DNA of 64,000 nucleotides from Myxococcales bacterium (GTDB taxonomy: Bacteria > Myxococcota_A > Polyangia > Polyangiales > Polyangiaceae), in assembly GCA_903642325.1 (NCBI GenBank), contig CAHJWM010000008.1, positions 62,001 through 126,000 on the forward strand, given 5' to 3'. A model generated the notes under the pieces. It worked only from the letters and a program-made list of their open reading frames with translations. It was not told the DNA's origin and ran no database searches. Below are positions 17,689-26,860 of this stretch, piece by piece; the first letter of the stretch is position 1; each line of letters opens with the position of its first letter. A program made the position numbers and the translations under genes.

Positions 17689-18675
17689 ATGCAGGACGTA
17701 CGCGCACTCAACGAGCTCGTGGCCAAGGAAAGCGCCTTCGTGGACGACCTTTTGGCCGAAATCGGCAAGGTCATCGTCGGTCAGTCCTACATGATCGAGC
17801 GCATCCTGATCGGTCTTTTAACCGGCGGTCACGTGCTTTTGGAAGGTGTGCCCGGGCTCGCCAAAACGCTCACCGTGCGCACGATCTGTGCGGCCATCCA
17901 TGCCAAGTTCGCGCGCGTGCAATTCACGCCCGATCTGTTGCCGGCAGATCTGATCGGCACGGTGATTTACGACCAAAAAACTGGGGAGTTCAGCTCGAAG
18001 CTCGGTCCCATCTTTGCAAACCTAGTGCTCGCCGACGAGATCAATCGCGCGCCCGCCAAAGTGCAAAGCGCCCTGCTCGAAGCGATGCAAGAACGGCAGG
18101 TGACGATCGGCGACAAGAGCTATCCGCTACCCGACCCATTCATCGTCATGGCGACGCAAAACCCGATCGAACAGGAAGGGACTTACCCCCTCCCCGAAGC
18201 GCAGATCGACCGCTTCATGCTGATGGTCAAAGTCGGCTACCCCACGCGCGAGGAAGAGCGCTTGGTGATGGATCGCATGACCAGCGTGGTGCACAGTAGC
18301 GCCGCCTCCAAGACATCGCCCGAGCAGCTCCTCGAGGCTCGAAAAGTCGTGCGCGACGTGTATATGGACGACCGCGTGAAAGACTACATCGTGGACGTAG
18401 TGTTCGCGACGCGGGAGCCTCAGAAAAAGGGGATGAAAGACTTGGCTCCGCTGATCGAGTACGGCGCCAGCCCGCGCGCCAGCATCGCTCTCAACTTGGC
18501 CGCGCGCGCGCACGCTTTTTTGCGACACCGCGGTTATGTCACGCCGGAAGACGTAAAGGCGATCGGCCCCGACGTACTTCGACACCGCGTCGTTTTGAGC
18601 TACGAAGCGGAAGCGGAAGAGGTGACCTCGGAAGACATCGTGCGGCGCGTGTTCGAGGTCGTCGAGGTTCCCTGA
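17689..18675 (+). CDS. MoxR-type AAA+ ATPase
   Basis: 328-residue MoxR ATPase, a AAA+ chaperone-like protein that remodels or metallates VWA-domain partners. Walker A is GVPGLAKT (about 51-58), the Walker B region is LADEINRAPAKVQSALLEAMQE, sensor 1 is MATQNPIEQEGTYPLPEAQ and the arginine-finger region is DRFMLMVKVGYP. The C-terminal lid ends with a DIVRRVFEVVEVP tail. It begins a run of genes (DUF58, DUF4381-like, VWA, VWA-TPR, BatD, BatE-like) typical of MoxR-Bat loci, which gives the likely clients. A ribosome site (GAGGAGA) precedes ATG 17689. Confidence 0.95.
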   Translation: MQDVRALNELVAKESAFVDDLLAEIGKVIVGQSYMIERILIGLLTGGHVLLEGVPGLAKTLTVRTICAAIHAKFARVQFTPDLLPADLIGTVIYDQKTGEFSSKLGPIFANLVLADEINRAPAKVQSALLEAMQERQVTIGDKSYPLPDPFIVMATQNPIEQEGTYPLPEAQIDRFMLMVKVGYPTREEERLVMDRMTSVVHSSAASKTSPEQLLEARKVVRDVYMDDRVKDYIVDVVFATREPQKKGMKDLAPLIEYGASPRASIALNLAARAHAFLRHRGYVTPEDVKAIGPDVLRHRVVLSYEAEAEEVTSEDIVRRVFEVVEVP

Positions 18676-18718
18676 GGAGTTCGATCGTACTCGTGTGTCA
18701 ATGTGCTGAGGTGACGCC

Positions 18719-19600
18719 GTGATCCCGAAGGAACTGCTGAAAGCGCTCCGTAAAATCGAGATCACCACCAACCGGCTGGCGACCGAGCAGCTGGCGGGCA
18801 GCTACACGTCCGTGTTCAAAGGCCAAGGCTTGGCGTTCCGGGAGGTGCGCGAGTATCAACCCGGGGACGACATCCGCACCATCGACTGGAACGTGAGCGC
18901 TCGGATGGACTCCACGCACGTCAAAGTGTTCGTGGAAGAGCGTGAGATGACCATGATGTTGGTCGTGGACCTCTCGGCGAGTCAACGCTTCGGGACGAGC
19001 ACCTCCAGCAAGGCTCGACTCGCGGCCGAGGTGGCGGCCCTATGCGCATTCAGCGCCATCAAGCACAATGACCGAGTGGGTCTGATCCTGAGCACGGATC
19101 AGATCGAAAAGCTGGTGCCCGCGAAAAAAGGCCAAAAGCACGTAATGCGCGTGGTGCGCGAAATCCTCGGGCGCTCCCCAGAGAGGACGGGCACGGATCT
19201 GCGCGTTGCGCTCGAGACCCTGGTGTCGCTGGCGCGCCGTCGCAGCGTCGCCTTCTTGCTGAGTGATTTTTTCACCAGCGGCTACGATCGGGCGTTATCG
19301 CTGGCCGCGGCGCGCCATGATGTCATTCCAGTCATGCTCGTCGATCCGCGAGACGAAGAGCTGCCGAACGTCGGGCTCAGCAGTTTCGAGGATTTCGAGA
19401 CGGGGGAGAGTGTGATCGTCGACACCAGCAGCGCCGCGGTCCGCGCACATTATGCCAAGCAGATGCGCGCGCTGCGTGCCGATCAAGTGCGCTTGTTCAC
19501 CAAGCTTGGTTTGGACTATTGCCTCGTGCGCACGGATCAACCGTACATCAAGCCACTCCGCGACCTGTTCGCGCGCCGCGCTCGTCGGGCCCGTCGATGA
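18719..19600 (+). CDS. DUF58 domain protein (VWA-like, MoxR-associated)
   Basis: 293-residue DUF58 protein. The family signature is present: GSYTSVFKGQGLAFREVREYQPGDDIRTIDWNVSARM split over about 22-62, followed by a VWA-like fold with LVVDLSASQRFG in the metal-site position (DxSxS: D-L-S-A-S) and VAFLLSDFFTSGY. These cytoplasmic proteins work with MoxR ATPases. The start is GTG 18719, 43 bp after moxR. Its TGA overlaps the next start by 4 bp (ATGA at 19597-19600), showing coupling. Confidence 0.93.
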   Translation: MIPKELLKALRKIEITTNRLATEQLAGSYTSVFKGQGLAFREVREYQPGDDIRTIDWNVSARMDSTHVKVFVEEREMTMMLVVDLSASQRFGTSTSSKARLAAEVAALCAFSAIKHNDRVGLILSTDQIEKLVPAKKGQKHVMRVVREILGRSPERTGTDLRVALETLVSLARRRSVAFLLSDFFTSGYDRALSLAAARHDVIPVMLVDPRDEELPNVGLSSFEDFETGESVIVDTSSAAVRAHYAKQMRALRADQVRLFTKLGLDYCLVRTDQPYIKPLRDLFARRARRARR

Positions 19601-20799
19601 ACCGTCGACTCACGGCTTACCTTCGAGCGCTGTCCCTCGCCGCGCTGCCGATCGCCGCGCGCGTCCATGCTGCATCGGTACCGGGGGGGGCGACCGCTGC
19701 ACCCAGCGCAGCTCCAATCGCCGCCACTAGCGCAAGCGCGGTCGATAACGCCAACGCCGAACATTGCGTCGAGCGCATTCCGGCAGGCAAGGAGCGGCCC
19801 ACGTTCACCGAAAAAATCGGGGCTCGCGCGCTTAGCGGGCACGCGCTTACCCTGGAGATCGTGGTCGAGCATGGCAAGGGCGAGACGGTGCTGCCGACTG
19901 GCTTCCACCTGCTCGGCGACAGCGCGGGGGCCAAGGCCTTGGAACGCGAGGGCTTCGTGCTCCCCGACGCAGAGGGCGCCGCGGGCCCGCAGCTCACGCG
20001 CACGGAGCAGGGTGAGCGCGCCACGACCCGCGTGCGGATCTCGGTCGTGCCCTTGCCGCCCAAGCCGGGTCGCCACGAGCTGATTCTGCCGCCGTTGCCG
20101 ATTGCGCTGTCGCGCGCCAGCGGTGAGCTTCTAACCGTTTGCACGGCGCCCCACGTCGTAACGGTCGAAGATCCGATCGCGAACCTGCCGAACCCCGCTC
20201 CGCGCGGCAACCCCGCGGCACGTCGGCAGCTGGAGATTTGGACGGCGGCCAAGCACGCCGCGTCGATCGCGTTGATCGCGTTGGTAGTCGGAGCGCTGGC
20301 GGCGCTCGTGATCAGCCGCTGGTTACGGCGTCCCAAGAAGCTGCCGCCACTGCCCCCACCGAGGCCACCTTGGGAGGTCGCCCTCGAGGCCTTGCACGAC
20401 ATCCGGCACGCTGGGCTGACGCGTGAGGGTCGCTTTGCAGAGGTATTCGATCGCGTCTCGGACGTGCTGCGCCGGTACCTGGGCGACCGCTATGGATACG
20501 ATGGCCTCGAGAGCACCACGCGTGAAGCGCTGGGGTCTCTGCGGAGCGTGACTCCCGGAATCGAGGACCTGAAAGGGATCGAGACCTTCATGCGCGACGC
20601 CGATCTGGTGAAGTTTGCCCGACTTACACCCAGTGAAGGCGAGTGTCTCGACCTCCTGTCACGCGCCGAACAGATCGTGACACGCACCATTCTGGTCGCG
20701 CCCATTGCAACGCCCTTGATGACCGACGATAGGTCCGCCGAGGAGCTCGAGGAAGCTGCTGAGCCCAGCGCTCCAACCGATGCGGGAGGGAAGCCATGA
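19597..20799 (+). CDS. DUF4381-like single-span membrane protein of the Bat operon
   Basis: 400 residues. A signal peptide (about 1-24), a periplasmic beta-rich region that includes RISVVPLPPKPGRHELILPP, one membrane helix (about 222-243, ASIALIALVVGALAALVISRW) and a cytoplasmic tail with a Pro-rich hinge and a helical domain (EVALEALHDIRHAG, DRVSDVLRRYLGDRYG). This tail pattern recurs in DUF4381 proteins and at the C-termini of BatD proteins of MoxR-VWA operons. ATG 19597 overlaps the DUF58 stop, and its own stop overlaps the next ATG (20796). It probably couples periplasmic sensing to the MoxR/VWA complex; the function is untested. Confidence 0.75.
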   Translation: MNRRLTAYLRALSLAALPIAARVHAASVPGGATAAPSAAPIAATSASAVDNANAEHCVERIPAGKERPTFTEKIGARALSGHALTLEIVVEHGKGETVLPTGFHLLGDSAGAKALEREGFVLPDAEGAAGPQLTRTEQGERATTRVRISVVPLPPKPGRHELILPPLPIALSRASGELLTVCTAPHVVTVEDPIANLPNPAPRGNPAARRQLEIWTAAKHAASIALIALVVGALAALVISRWLRRPKKLPPLPPPRPPWEVALEALHDIRHAGLTREGRFAEVFDRVSDVLRRYLGDRYGYDGLESTTREALGSLRSVTPGIEDLKGIETFMRDADLVKFARLTPSEGECLDLLSRAEQIVTRTILVAPIATPLMTDDRSAEELEEAAEPSAPTDAGGKP

Positions 20800-22061
20800 G
20801 CGAGTTGTCGGCGCAAACCGGCACGCCCGCGAGCGACGGCTCGGGGACCGCTAGCCAAGGCAAGGCCAAGCCCAGCGCGCCGCGCTTCGACCTGCGGGCT
20901 TCGGCGGCCAAGCTCAGGCGCGCCCTGCGCGCCGGCTTGCTCGCGTCATTCACGGCGCTGGCCCTGGTGACTGGGCTCGTCTATCCAGCCTTCAGCCGCG
21001 GCGATGAGCTGCTCCACGCTCATTGGCAAGCACCCTGGTTTCTCCTGGGCTTGCTGCTGGTGCCGCTGATCTTTTACCGCGCCACGCTCGGTGAGGATCG
21101 ACGCATGCCGCGGCTCAAGTTGGGCACGCTATCCGGGCTCGCCGTAGGTCCCTCGGGCGTGCGCGTCTGGCTGCGTGACTTGCCAGGCGTGCTGCGTGCG
21201 GTCGGTTTCGGGCTGTGCGTGCTCGCGCTGGCCCGCCCGGTCAACACGCTGAGGCCGCAGACCGCGGATGAAGAAGGCATCGACATCATAGTCGTGCTGG
21301 ATCTTTCCGGTTCGATGAATGCCGCGATGGCCAATCTGCCGACGGACCTCCAAAGTTACGTGCAACCCAAGCCGCGCGGGGTGCGGCCCACCCGCATCGA
21401 CGCCGCCAAAGCAGTGATTCGCGATTTCATCGCGCGCCGGAAAACGGACCGTATCGGCATCGTGGTATTCGGCGCAAGCGCCTTCGTGCTATCGCCGCCC
21501 ACGCTCGACTATCACCTGCTCGATGAGCTCGTGAGCAAGATGGAGCTGAATGTCATCGATTCGAGCGCGACCGCCATCGGCGATGCCGTGGGGGTGGCCG
21601 CAGCCCGCCTGCGGCGCAGTCACGCGCGCAGCAAAGCGATCATCCTGCTGACCGATGGCGACGCCAAGGGCGGCAAGATATCCCCGGAATATTCGGCGCA
21701 TTTAGCCAATTCGGTCAACGCACGGCTGTACACCATCCAGATCGGTCAGGGCGAAGCCGCCGAAGTTCAAGACGGTTTCGATCTGTTCGGGCAGCCGCGC
21801 TATGTCTCGGCTCCGTTCCCAGTGAACCCGAAGCTCCTGAAAGAGCTAGCGGCGAAGACCGGTGGCTCCACGTACGTCGCGGCCGATGCCCAGGCCCTGC
21901 AGGCAAGCTTTCACGACGTGTTGGACAAGCTCGAGAAAACCAAGTTCGAAGCCAACATCGCCAACTACGAAGACTTGTTCGCATTCCTGCTACTACCAGG
22001 AGTGCTGCTGCTGGCCTGCGACGCCGCGTTGCGAGCTCTCGTTTTGCGGAGGTTTCCGTGA
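20796..22061 (+). CDS. VWA-domain membrane protein, BatA-like
   Basis: 421 residues with two N-terminal hydrophobic segments (about 46-66 and 74-89), another before the VWA domain, and a C-terminal helix (about 393-412). The von Willebrand A domain has an intact MIDAS: DLSGS (DxSxS, about 168-172), a conserved Thr in SSATAIGDAVG and LLTDGDAKGG. This is the BatA type, a membrane-tethered protein-binding module that acts with MoxR. It overlaps its upstream and downstream neighbours by 4 bp (ATGA; GTGA). Confidence 0.92.
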   Translation: MSELSAQTGTPASDGSGTASQGKAKPSAPRFDLRASAAKLRRALRAGLLASFTALALVTGLVYPAFSRGDELLHAHWQAPWFLLGLLLVPLIFYRATLGEDRRMPRLKLGTLSGLAVGPSGVRVWLRDLPGVLRAVGFGLCVLALARPVNTLRPQTADEEGIDIIVVLDLSGSMNAAMANLPTDLQSYVQPKPRGVRPTRIDAAKAVIRDFIARRKTDRIGIVVFGASAFVLSPPTLDYHLLDELVSKMELNVIDSSATAIGDAVGVAAARLRRSHARSKAIILLTDGDAKGGKISPEYSAHLANSVNARLYTIQIGQGEAAEVQDGFDLFGQPRYVSAPFPVNPKLLKELAAKTGGSTYVAADAQALQASFHDVLDKLEKTKFEANIANYEDLFAFLLLPGVLLLACDAALRALVLRRFP

Positions 22062-24124
22062 AATTTGCCGTGCCCACGTGGCTGTTCGGCAGCGGCTTGG
22101 CGTTGCTGGTCGCCATTGCTTTGATCGTGGGCGGGGTGATGCTCACCCGCAGCCTGAAGCGCTTCGGCGACGAGGCCCTGGTACGCGGCCTCTTGACCGC
22201 AAACCCGACCGGGCGCCGTGCGCTCAAGGGCGTGCTGGTCGTGATCGCCGTCGCGCTCGCCTTCGTTGCCTTGGCCCAACCCCAATACGGGCGCGGCACG
22301 CGGCTGATCCCCGCCACCAACTTGGACGTAGTGGTCGTGCTCGATTACTCGAAGAGTATGTACGCGAAGGACATCGCTCCTTCGCGTATATTACGCGCCA
22401 AATCCGAGGTCGGGCGGTTGATCCAGGATCTTCCCGGCGCGCGCTTCGCCGCCGTGGCCTTTGCCGGTGAGCCGATCGAGTTTCCGCTGACGAGTGACGG
22501 CGCGGCCATTGCGCAGTTCTTCCGTCAGCTGTCCCCGAGCGACATGCCCGTCGGTGGCACCGCAATCGCGCGCGCCCTGGAAGCCGGGCGGGAGCTCCTC
22601 GACCGCGATCCAAAGTCCAAGTCTCACCGCCGCGTCATGTTGCTGGTCACGGACGGCGAAGACCTGGAGGGCGACCCGGTCGCCATCGCCGAAACGGCCA
22701 AGCAAGCCGACATCACCATCGACGTCGTGCAGATCGGCGGCCGCACGCCGGAGCCGATCCCGGAAGTGAACGAGTCCGGCGAAACGCACGGCTACCGCAT
22801 GGACGACCAGGGCAAGCCGCTCACCACATCGCTGTCCGCCGAGGGCGAAGAGCAGTTGTCGAAGATCGCCAGCGTCACCGGCGGCGTGATCGTGCAAAGC
22901 GCGCACGGCGACACGGGCGTCACCGAGATCTCGCGCCGCCTGGGGCGTCTGGTCACGGAAGAGCTCTCGGAAAAAGTCGAGACTGTGTACGCAGACGTGT
23001 ACATGTATCCGCTCGGGCTCGCCCTACTCTTGCTGTTCGTCGAGACGTTCGTGAACGAAGCCAAGCGCCGCACACGCCCGAGCGCCGTTCCGCCCCCCGC
23101 GAAGAAACGAAAAGTTGCTAAAAAACGGCTCAAAAGCGCGGCCGTGGCCAGCATGACCGGCCTGCTCTTGCCGATGATCTTGGTCATCGCGTGCGGGAAG
23201 TCGACGGACGCCCTGTTCGAGCGGCATGCGCCCAGCGTCGATCGGGCGATCAAGGACTACGATGCGGGTGATTCTGGTAGCGCAGTCTCGCTGCTCGAAA
23301 GTTACCTAGCGACCGGTAAATGTGAAAACGGGGAGATCGGCGTTCCGGACCCGGTACGCGAGCGGCCGAACGCGAGCTTTGACCTCGGCTTGGGTTTGTT
23401 CAAGCTCGCCGAACGCTTCGGCCGTCGCTTTGGTGAAGAAGAGCCGGTTGGCGACGGCGGGCCGAGCCCTCAACAAGACGCGGAGATGGGCCAACGCAAC
23501 CAGGGCGTGGAGTGCGCGCTCCGCGTATTGCGTTCGATCGCCGGCGATGCGACGACGGCGGTCGAGTTCCGCGCGCGCGCCCACTACCTGGCCGGCAATC
23601 TCGAGTTCTTGCGGCGCGACTACAAGGCCGCGGTCAAAGAATACGAATCCGCGTTGCGGCTTAGCCCAGGCCAGCCGGCAGACGCAGGCGACAGTTTGGG
23701 GACCGACGCGGCGTTCAACCGCGCTATCGCCCTCCGCCGGATCGAAGACAAGGAGAACAAAGATCGCGACGCCGCGCCTCCCGACGGTGGACAGCCAGAC
23801 TCCGGCGACCCGGATGCCGGCCCCCCCGACGCGGGCAAAGATCAGGACAAGGACGGCGGAAAAAAAGACGACAAAAAGGAGGACGACAAAAAGGACAAGG
23901 ACAAGCAGAAGGACGCCGGTCCGGACGGCTCCGCGCCCAAGCCACAGGACCAACCGCCGGATGGCGGAAGTGACAAGCCCAAGCCGCAGCCCCAGCCTTC
24001 GTCGACCGCGAATCAAGACGACCGCATGCTCGACATGCTGGAGCACGCGCCCACGATCCAAGAGCAGGATGCCAAGAATCGATCGGTTCAAGGCCGTATA
24101 CGCAACGGTATGGAGGACAAGTGA
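22058..24124 (+). CDS. BatB-like VWA protein fused to a TPR (BatC-like) lipoprotein-type domain
   Basis: 688 residues. The N-terminal half is BatB-like: membrane helices (about 9-29 and 59-74), a VWA domain with MIDAS DYSKS (about 96-100), GGTAIARAL and LLVTDGEDLEGD, and a helix at about 317-330. A basic linker (KKRKVAKKRLK) then leads to a second hydrophobic stretch ending in a perfect lipobox-like ILVIAC (Cys about 379), followed by a TPR-type helical region (about 385-560) with ARAHYLAGNLEFLRRDYKAAVKEYESALRLSPG split over it. The last about 120 residues are Asp/Lys/Pro/Gln low complexity. It looks like batB and a lipoprotein-type batC joined in one frame. Start GTG 22058 and stop 24124 both overlap neighbours by 4 bp. 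Confidence 0.88.
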   Translation: MKFAVPTWLFGSGLALLVAIALIVGGVMLTRSLKRFGDEALVRGLLTANPTGRRALKGVLVVIAVALAFVALAQPQYGRGTRLIPATNLDVVVVLDYSKSMYAKDIAPSRILRAKSEVGRLIQDLPGARFAAVAFAGEPIEFPLTSDGAAIAQFFRQLSPSDMPVGGTAIARALEAGRELLDRDPKSKSHRRVMLLVTDGEDLEGDPVAIAETAKQADITIDVVQIGGRTPEPIPEVNESGETHGYRMDDQGKPLTTSLSAEGEEQLSKIASVTGGVIVQSAHGDTGVTEISRRLGRLVTEELSEKVETVYADVYMYPLGLALLLLFVETFVNEAKRRTRPSAVPPPAKKRKVAKKRLKSAAVASMTGLLLPMILVIACGKSTDALFERHAPSVDRAIKDYDAGDSGSAVSLLESYLATGKCENGEIGVPDPVRERPNASFDLGLGLFKLAERFGRRFGEEEPVGDGGPSPQQDAEMGQRNQGVECALRVLRSIAGDATTAVEFRARAHYLAGNLEFLRRDYKAAVKEYESALRLSPGQPADAGDSLGTDAAFNRAIALRRIEDKENKDRDAAPPDGGQPDSGDPDAGPPDAGKDQDKDGGKKDDKKEDDKKDKDKQKDAGPDGSAPKPQDQPPDGGSDKPKPQPQPSSTANQDDRMLDMLEHAPTIQEQDAKNRSVQGRIRNGMEDK

Positions 24125-26025
24125 GGCTCGGGCTCGCAGCCGCTAGTGCGTGCGCGTTGTTTGTGGTCAGCCAACCCGCTCATGCGCTCGAAGTGCAGAC
24201 TCAAGTCAGCGCACGACGAGTGGGCGTCGGTGAGTCGTTCTATGTCCAGCTCACCGTCACCAACGATGGCCAAAGTGGCAATCGAGTCAGCGACGCGCAT
24301 CTGCCGCTGCCGCCTGGCATGAGCGCCGCTCAGCCCACGGCCAGCCCGCAGTCGCAGGTCAGCATCATCAACGGGCAGATGTCTCAACGTTCCGGGGTCA
24401 CGGTGACGTGGACGGTCACGGTCAGCAGGCCAGGCTCATTCCGAGTGGGTCCACCGAGCGTGCTGTTTGCGGGCGAGCACGCGCAGGGGCAATCAATCCC
24501 GATTGAAGTCGTCGACGGCGGCACCGGTGGCCCGGCGCCAGGTGCGCGGCGCGGCTTCGACCCGTTCGATTTCTTGGACCCGTTCGGGCGCGGAAGCTCG
24601 CCATTTCCACCGGGTTTCAATTTCAAGAGCCCGTTCGACGACGACACGAACGAACAGACGGAACAAGAGCCCGCTTATCCGGAAGAGCTGCGCGTCGACA
24701 AGCCACCGGACCCTGCCGCGTTCGTGCGCGCAACGCTCGCGCCAGATCGCGTTTACGTCGGTCAACAGGTCACGCTGAAAGTCTTCGCGTACGGGGGGCG
24801 CGGCGCCTTCTCCCTGAGCAACATGAACGAACCGTCGCATGCCGATTTTCTGGCGTTCGATGCTTCCCCGGATCAGTTCAAGGCGTACCTCGTGCCGAGC
24901 GGTGGCGTCCGTTACATCGCCGGCAAGCTGCGGGAGCTTCCGCTCTTCCCACTGCACGCGGGAGTCCTGCGCGCCGGGCACATGAAGATGGAATTCGGGG
25001 GCCGCGGTTACGCGAACGGCGCCAACCCGGGCCTACTGCGCGAAAGCAACTGGGCGCAGGTCATCGTCAGTGAGCCGCCGCTACAAAACCGTCCGCCTGG
25101 TTACAAGATCGGCGACGTCGGCGATTACAAGCTGACGGCTGCCGTGGAACCGCGCGACATCATGGCGGGGGAAGCTATCTCGGTGGTGGCGACGCTGTCG
25201 GGCGTGGGCAGTGTTCCGTTCAGTATTCAAACGCCCGAGCACTCCGGCGTGGAGTGGCTCGAGCCCGCCTTGACGGAAAAGGTGGAGCCCAAGGCAGGCG
25301 TCGTGCAAGGTTCACGGACCTTTCGCTACGTCGTAAAAATCAATGAGCCGGGCAAGCTCGATTTGGGCGAAGTCACCCTGCCGTACTTCGACCCGAAGCA
25401 GCGCGACTACGTGATCGCGCGCGCCGCGCTAGGATCACTCAACGTGCGGGTCAATCCGAACGCGAAGGCCGCCGCCGCGGAGCCGAAGCCCAATGACCGT
25501 CTAGCCGATGTTCTCACCAAACCTCGGCTGGCGCTGGGAGCGTATCCGAGGGCGCCGAGCCCGCTCGGTGATCGTCCTCTTTTTTGGTTGGCGCTATTAA
25601 TCGGACCGCTCGGTGTGGTGACGGCCGGGGTCGTGGTGAGCGGCGTGTCGCATGCCCGAAGGCGGCTCGAAGAGCGTGGCTCGTCGCTGACGACGCAACT
25701 GGAGACCGCGCTCCGTGAGGCGCGAGAGCTCGCCAAAACCGACCCCTCTGGCTCGGTCAGCGCCGTCGAGCGCGCGGTGTTCCTCGCAATCGAGCTGAAA
25801 CTGGGCCTCAAAGCGCGCGCGATCTTGAAGTCCGAGCTCGCCTCGACCCTGACCGCGCGCGGCTTGCGAAGCGAGCGTGCGCTAGCGCTCACGAAGGTCT
25901 TACAGGACGTCGATACGCTGCGCTTCGTTGGGTCGGCGAGCGGAGTCGATCCGGTGGAGCTCGCGCTGCGAGCGACGGAGAGCTCCACCCAAATGCGCAC
26001 GGAAAAGCTGTACGGCGCTGGTTGA
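24121..26025 (+). CDS. BatD-like protein
   Basis: 634 residues. A signal peptide ends near ALA/HALE (about 22), then come beta-sandwich domains typical of BatD/oxygen-tolerance proteins (SFYVQLTVTNDGQ, VTVTWTVTVSRPGSFRVGPPSV, DRVYVGQQVTLKVFAYG, PRDIMAGEAISVVATLSGVG). A Gly/Phe/Pro-rich spacer (about 138-172) separates the first two. One helix (about 484-506) leads to a cytoplasmic helical tail similar to that of the DUF4381-like protein upstream. Presumably the periplasmic partner of the VWA proteins. The start is GTG 24121 overlapping the previous stop. Confidence 0.9.
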   Translation: MRLGLAAASACALFVVSQPAHALEVQTQVSARRVGVGESFYVQLTVTNDGQSGNRVSDAHLPLPPGMSAAQPTASPQSQVSIINGQMSQRSGVTVTWTVTVSRPGSFRVGPPSVLFAGEHAQGQSIPIEVVDGGTGGPAPGARRGFDPFDFLDPFGRGSSPFPPGFNFKSPFDDDTNEQTEQEPAYPEELRVDKPPDPAAFVRATLAPDRVYVGQQVTLKVFAYGGRGAFSLSNMNEPSHADFLAFDASPDQFKAYLVPSGGVRYIAGKLRELPLFPLHAGVLRAGHMKMEFGGRGYANGANPGLLRESNWAQVIVSEPPLQNRPPGYKIGDVGDYKLTAAVEPRDIMAGEAISVVATLSGVGSVPFSIQTPEHSGVEWLEPALTEKVEPKAGVVQGSRTFRYVVKINEPGKLDLGEVTLPYFDPKQRDYVIARAALGSLNVRVNPNAKAAAAEPKPNDRLADVLTKPRLALGAYPRAPSPLGDRPLFWLALLIGPLGVVTAGVVVSGVSHARRRLEERGSSLTTQLETALREARELAKTDPSGSVSAVERAVFLAIELKLGLKARAILKSELASTLTARGLRSERALALTKVLQDVDTLRFVGSASGVDPVELALRATESSTQMRTEKLYGAG

Positions 26026-26035
26026 GGCACACCCG

Positions 26036-26860
26036 ATGCGGCGTTTCACCTTGCTGTCTATCTTGTGGCTGATGGCGTTTCGACCGCTCGTCGTCCTTGC
26101 CGCGGAGAGCGACGCTCGGGAATTTGCCGCGGCCAACGGCGCGCTGCAGCGCGGCGCCTTTACCGAAGCCATCGACATGCTGGAGCTACTCGCCGACCGC
26201 GGCTTCGTGCATCCTGACGCAAGCTTCAATCGGGGCGCGGCGTACGTCGGACGTGCGCGCAGCAGCGCGGCCGCTCCGGGTGATCTCGGACGCGCGGCGG
26301 CGGCGCTCGCCGAGGTCCTGGTGCTCCGCCCGGACGATGAAGAGGCCGACAAAGCCCTCGCCCGCGTGCGCGCCGAGATCTCGCGCCGGCACGTGCGTGA
26401 GGGCGCTGCGCCGGTGATGGCCCGAGCGTCGCTCGGTCGCGCGGTGAGCTCGTTGCTCAGCGAAAATGTTTGGGCGGCCACCGCGCTCGCGGGCAGTTTG
26501 CTGCTCGCGTTGGGGCTCGCGTTGCGCCGATTTCTCGCGTTCACTAGCGCGACCTTGGCGGGCGCCATCGCGATCGGAATGGGATCGGTGCTGCTGGTCA
26601 CGGGCGCCGCGCTGACCGCGAGCGCGCGCCGTCTTCGGCTGACCACGGCCCCAGCGATCATCGTAGCTGACGAAGCACGGCTGTTGGATGAATCTGGAAA
26701 GCCTTTGCCGCAACGCTCGGGCAGTGCCGATTCGGTGACTATTCCCGAGGGTGCCAGCGTGTACGTGCTCGAACGTCGGCCCGCCCTCTTCAAAGTCGAG
26801 TGGGGTGCGGGCGGGGGCTGGCTAACACCGGGCCAAGTGCGAATCTTGGCCAGCCGATGA
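26036..26860 (+). CDS. BatE-like TPR/SH3 membrane protein
   Basis: 274 residues. Signal peptide (about 1-22), TPR-like helices (EFAAANGALQRGAFTEAIDML, HPDASFNRGAAYVGRA, LAEVLVLRPDDEEADKALARV), two membrane helices (about 140-160 and 170-195) and a C-terminal bacterial SH3-like domain (IPEGASVYVLERRPALFKVEW). This order matches BatE proteins of Bat operons. ATG 26036 is 10 bp after batD; an upstream in-frame extension lies within batD and is rejected. Its stop overlaps the next gene's ATG. Confidence 0.82.
   Translation: MRRFTLLSILWLMAFRPLVVLAAESDAREFAAANGALQRGAFTEAIDMLELLADRGFVHPDASFNRGAAYVGRARSSAAAPGDLGRAAAALAEVLVLRPDDEEADKALARVRAEISRRHVREGAAPVMARASLGRAVSSLLSENVWAATALAGSLLLALGLALRRFLAFTSATLAGAIAIGMGSVLLVTGAALTASARRLRLTTAPAIIVADEARLLDESGKPLPQRSGSADSVTIPEGASVYVLERRPALFKVEWGAGGGWLTPGQVRILASR

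Noticed and set aside
23860-23960. Short tandem repeats of GACGACAAAAAGGA type
   Set aside because: They are the coding sequence of the Asp/Lys-rich tail of the VWA-TPR protein, not a CRISPR or an independent repeat element.
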